The notes below the pieces were generated by a model. It did not search any database and was not told where the DNA came from. It was given only the letters and a program-made list of their open reading frames with translations. Both the position numbers and the translations under genes were made by a program. 14,654 bases of DNA from an uncultured Anaerosacchariphilus sp. (lineage in GTDB: Bacteria; Bacillota; Clostridia; Lachnospirales; Lachnospiraceae), in contig CAKROP010000016.1 of NCBI GenBank assembly GCA_934373375.1, forward strand, positions 1 to 14,654, written 5' to 3'. Shown piece by piece: positions 14,137 through 14,654 of the stretch. Every line of letters begins with the position of its first letter. Position 1 is the stretch's first letter.

Positions 14137-14153
14137 ACTTAAGCGAAATAAGT
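14137..14153. repeat. Inverted repeat at the junction of two truncated genes
   Basis: ACTTA-AGCGAAA-TAAGT, 5-bp arms around a 7-bp centre, lies exactly where the surface-protein frame stops (TAA 14141-14139, minus strand) and where the NagB-like frame has its upstream stop (TAA 14149-14151, plus strand). Its shape resembles a small recombinase crossover site, but the arms are short enough to arise by chance. Confidence 0.4.
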
Positions 14154-14553
14154 TAGTCATAGGAAGCGGGATGAGGAAATTCTGACGGACGGCGGTCTGG
14201 ACGCCGTGATTCTGGGCCTTGGCTGGGACGGCCATTTCTGCGGCAACCTGCCGGGAACCACCGAGTTCGGAGACCTGACCAGAAGAGTGGATTGCGACGA
14301 GTACCTGAGAAGCCGTCTCTTCGAGGAGTTCAACAACGTGGAGGAGGACGTACCGGATTACTATGTCACCATGGGTCCCAGAAGTATCATGCGCGCCCGT
14401 AAGCTGGTTATGATTGCTTCCGGTAAGCGGAAGGCAGAGTCGGTGAAGAAGCTGATGTCTGGCGTGATAGACCCGAAGGTGCCGTCTACACTGCTGACCC
14501 TGCATCCATTCTTTACCCTGATTATGGATAAGGAAGCCGCTTCCCTGCTGTAG
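14152..14553 (+). pseudogene. NagB/6-phosphogluconolactonase-superfamily protein, C-terminal remnant
   Basis: Only 133 codons remain of a protein normally about 240-270 residues long. The segment DGGLDAVILGLGWDGHFCGNLPGTT is, in shape, the catalytic loop of glucosamine-6-phosphate deaminase-like proteins (here named by its key residues: Asp and His of WDGH). The conserved Glu of true NagB (DGHxxFNEP) is replaced by Leu (GNLP), so it belongs to a side branch of the family and not to typical NagB. The C-terminal half, with VTMGPRSIMRARKLVMIASG, is intact to a TAG at 14551-14553. Upstream, an in-frame TAA at 14149-14151 ends the frame and the N-terminal sugar-phosphate binding half is missing. 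A GTG at 14206 could start 115 residues but has no good ribosome binding site. Probably non-functional. Confidence 0.75.
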
Positions 14554-14558
14554 AGATC

Positions 14559-14587
14559 TTGACAAAAAAATTATCCTGTGTTACGCT
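14559..14587 (+). promoter_or_regulatory. Promoter for a gene beyond the right edge
   Basis: Perfect TTGACA (14559-14564), exactly 17 bp, then TACGCT (14582-14587) with a TG extended -10 (TGT before it). It begins five bases after the stop codon of the NagB-like remnant and predicts a start near 14594, just ahead of the probable T-box leader. Confidence 0.65.
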
Positions 14588-14604
14588 TCTTTTATCTGAG
14601 CAAA

Positions 14605-14654
14605 ATGCAAACGCTACGAAGAAAAGAGTAAGCTGTATGCGCCTTTTACAGAGA
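14605..14654 (+). ncRNA. T-box leader, 5' end (Stem I), cut by the window edge
   Basis: Shortly after the predicted start, GAAGAAAAGAGTA (AGAGTA at 14625-14630) is followed 19 bases later by ACAGAGA at the very end. This is the order and spacing of the conserved AGUA-loop and AGAGA elements at the base of T-box Stem I, as in glyQS leaders. A T-box senses uncharged tRNA and controls an aminoacyl-tRNA synthetase or amino-acid gene. The specifier codon and antiterminator are beyond the window, so the amino acid cannot be named. Confidence 0.7.

Noticed and set aside
14086..14565. Minus-strand open frame of 159 codons across the junction
   Set aside because: It is the complement of the NagB-like remnant plus the out-of-frame end of the surface protein gene. 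The translation is compositionally odd and matches no family I know.

Overview
The window reads as a low-GC-Gram-positive (Firmicutes) chromosome, most likely Lachnospiraceae or a close clostridial relative. The evidence is the AAGGAGG-type ribosome binding sites, a CoaX (type III) pantothenate kinase beside an ECF vitamin transporter subunit, a CvfB-type S1 protein, a clostridial acyl-ACP thioesterase, a sortase-anchored surface protein with GLUG and InlB-like repeats, and what looks like the start of a T-box leader at the right edge. No database search was possible, so family names rest on motifs read from the translations.

Left part (1-4370), housekeeping and regulation. The 3' end of an ECF transporter S component precedes coaX on the plus strand, separated by two strong hairpins, the second of which overlaps the coaX Shine-Dalgarno. 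A strong hairpin terminator separates coaX from three minus-strand genes: a small conserved 77-residue protein, cvfB, and an acyl-ACP thioesterase. Divergent from the thioesterase is a FadR-type GntR regulator (FCD domain) with a good sigma-A promoter and a palindrome over its -10.

Middle (4384-10650), a sugar-acid utilisation operon on the minus strand. In transcription order it holds a TRAP solute-binding lipoprotein (dctP), small permease (dctQ), large permease (dctM), an enolase-superfamily acid-sugar dehydratase, a DapA/NanA-fold lyase and an SDR dehydrogenase. The inferred route is uptake of a sugar acid, dehydration to a 2-keto-3-deoxy acid, aldol cleavage to pyruvate plus an aldehyde (or an analogous lyase step), and a redox step. 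The substrate cannot be named. The dctP promoter has a TTGTAGGACAA operator just downstream of the start point and an inverted copy about 117 bp upstream. Both fit the TTGTNNNACAA pattern of FadR-family regulators, so the GntR protein encoded just beyond the far end of the operon is the obvious candidate repressor. A hairpin between dctP and dctQ probably gives more binding protein than permease.

Right part (10680-14654), surface protein and a broken junction. A minus-strand gene encodes a large repeat protein (beta-helix repeats, 15-residue repeats, an InlB-like repeat, GLUG repeats, a Cys-rich segment, an SPETG sorting signal). It has lost its 5' end: the repeat coding frame runs without a credible start or signal peptide into a stop at 14139-14141. 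A few bases further on, on the other strand, lies the C-terminal half of a NagB/6-phosphogluconolactonase-superfamily gene that has lost its N-terminal half. The two truncated genes meet at a small inverted repeat, so this is a rearrangement, deletion or recombination junction, or an assembly misjoin. Directly after that remnant come a promoter and the beginning of a probable T-box leader, cut by the window edge.
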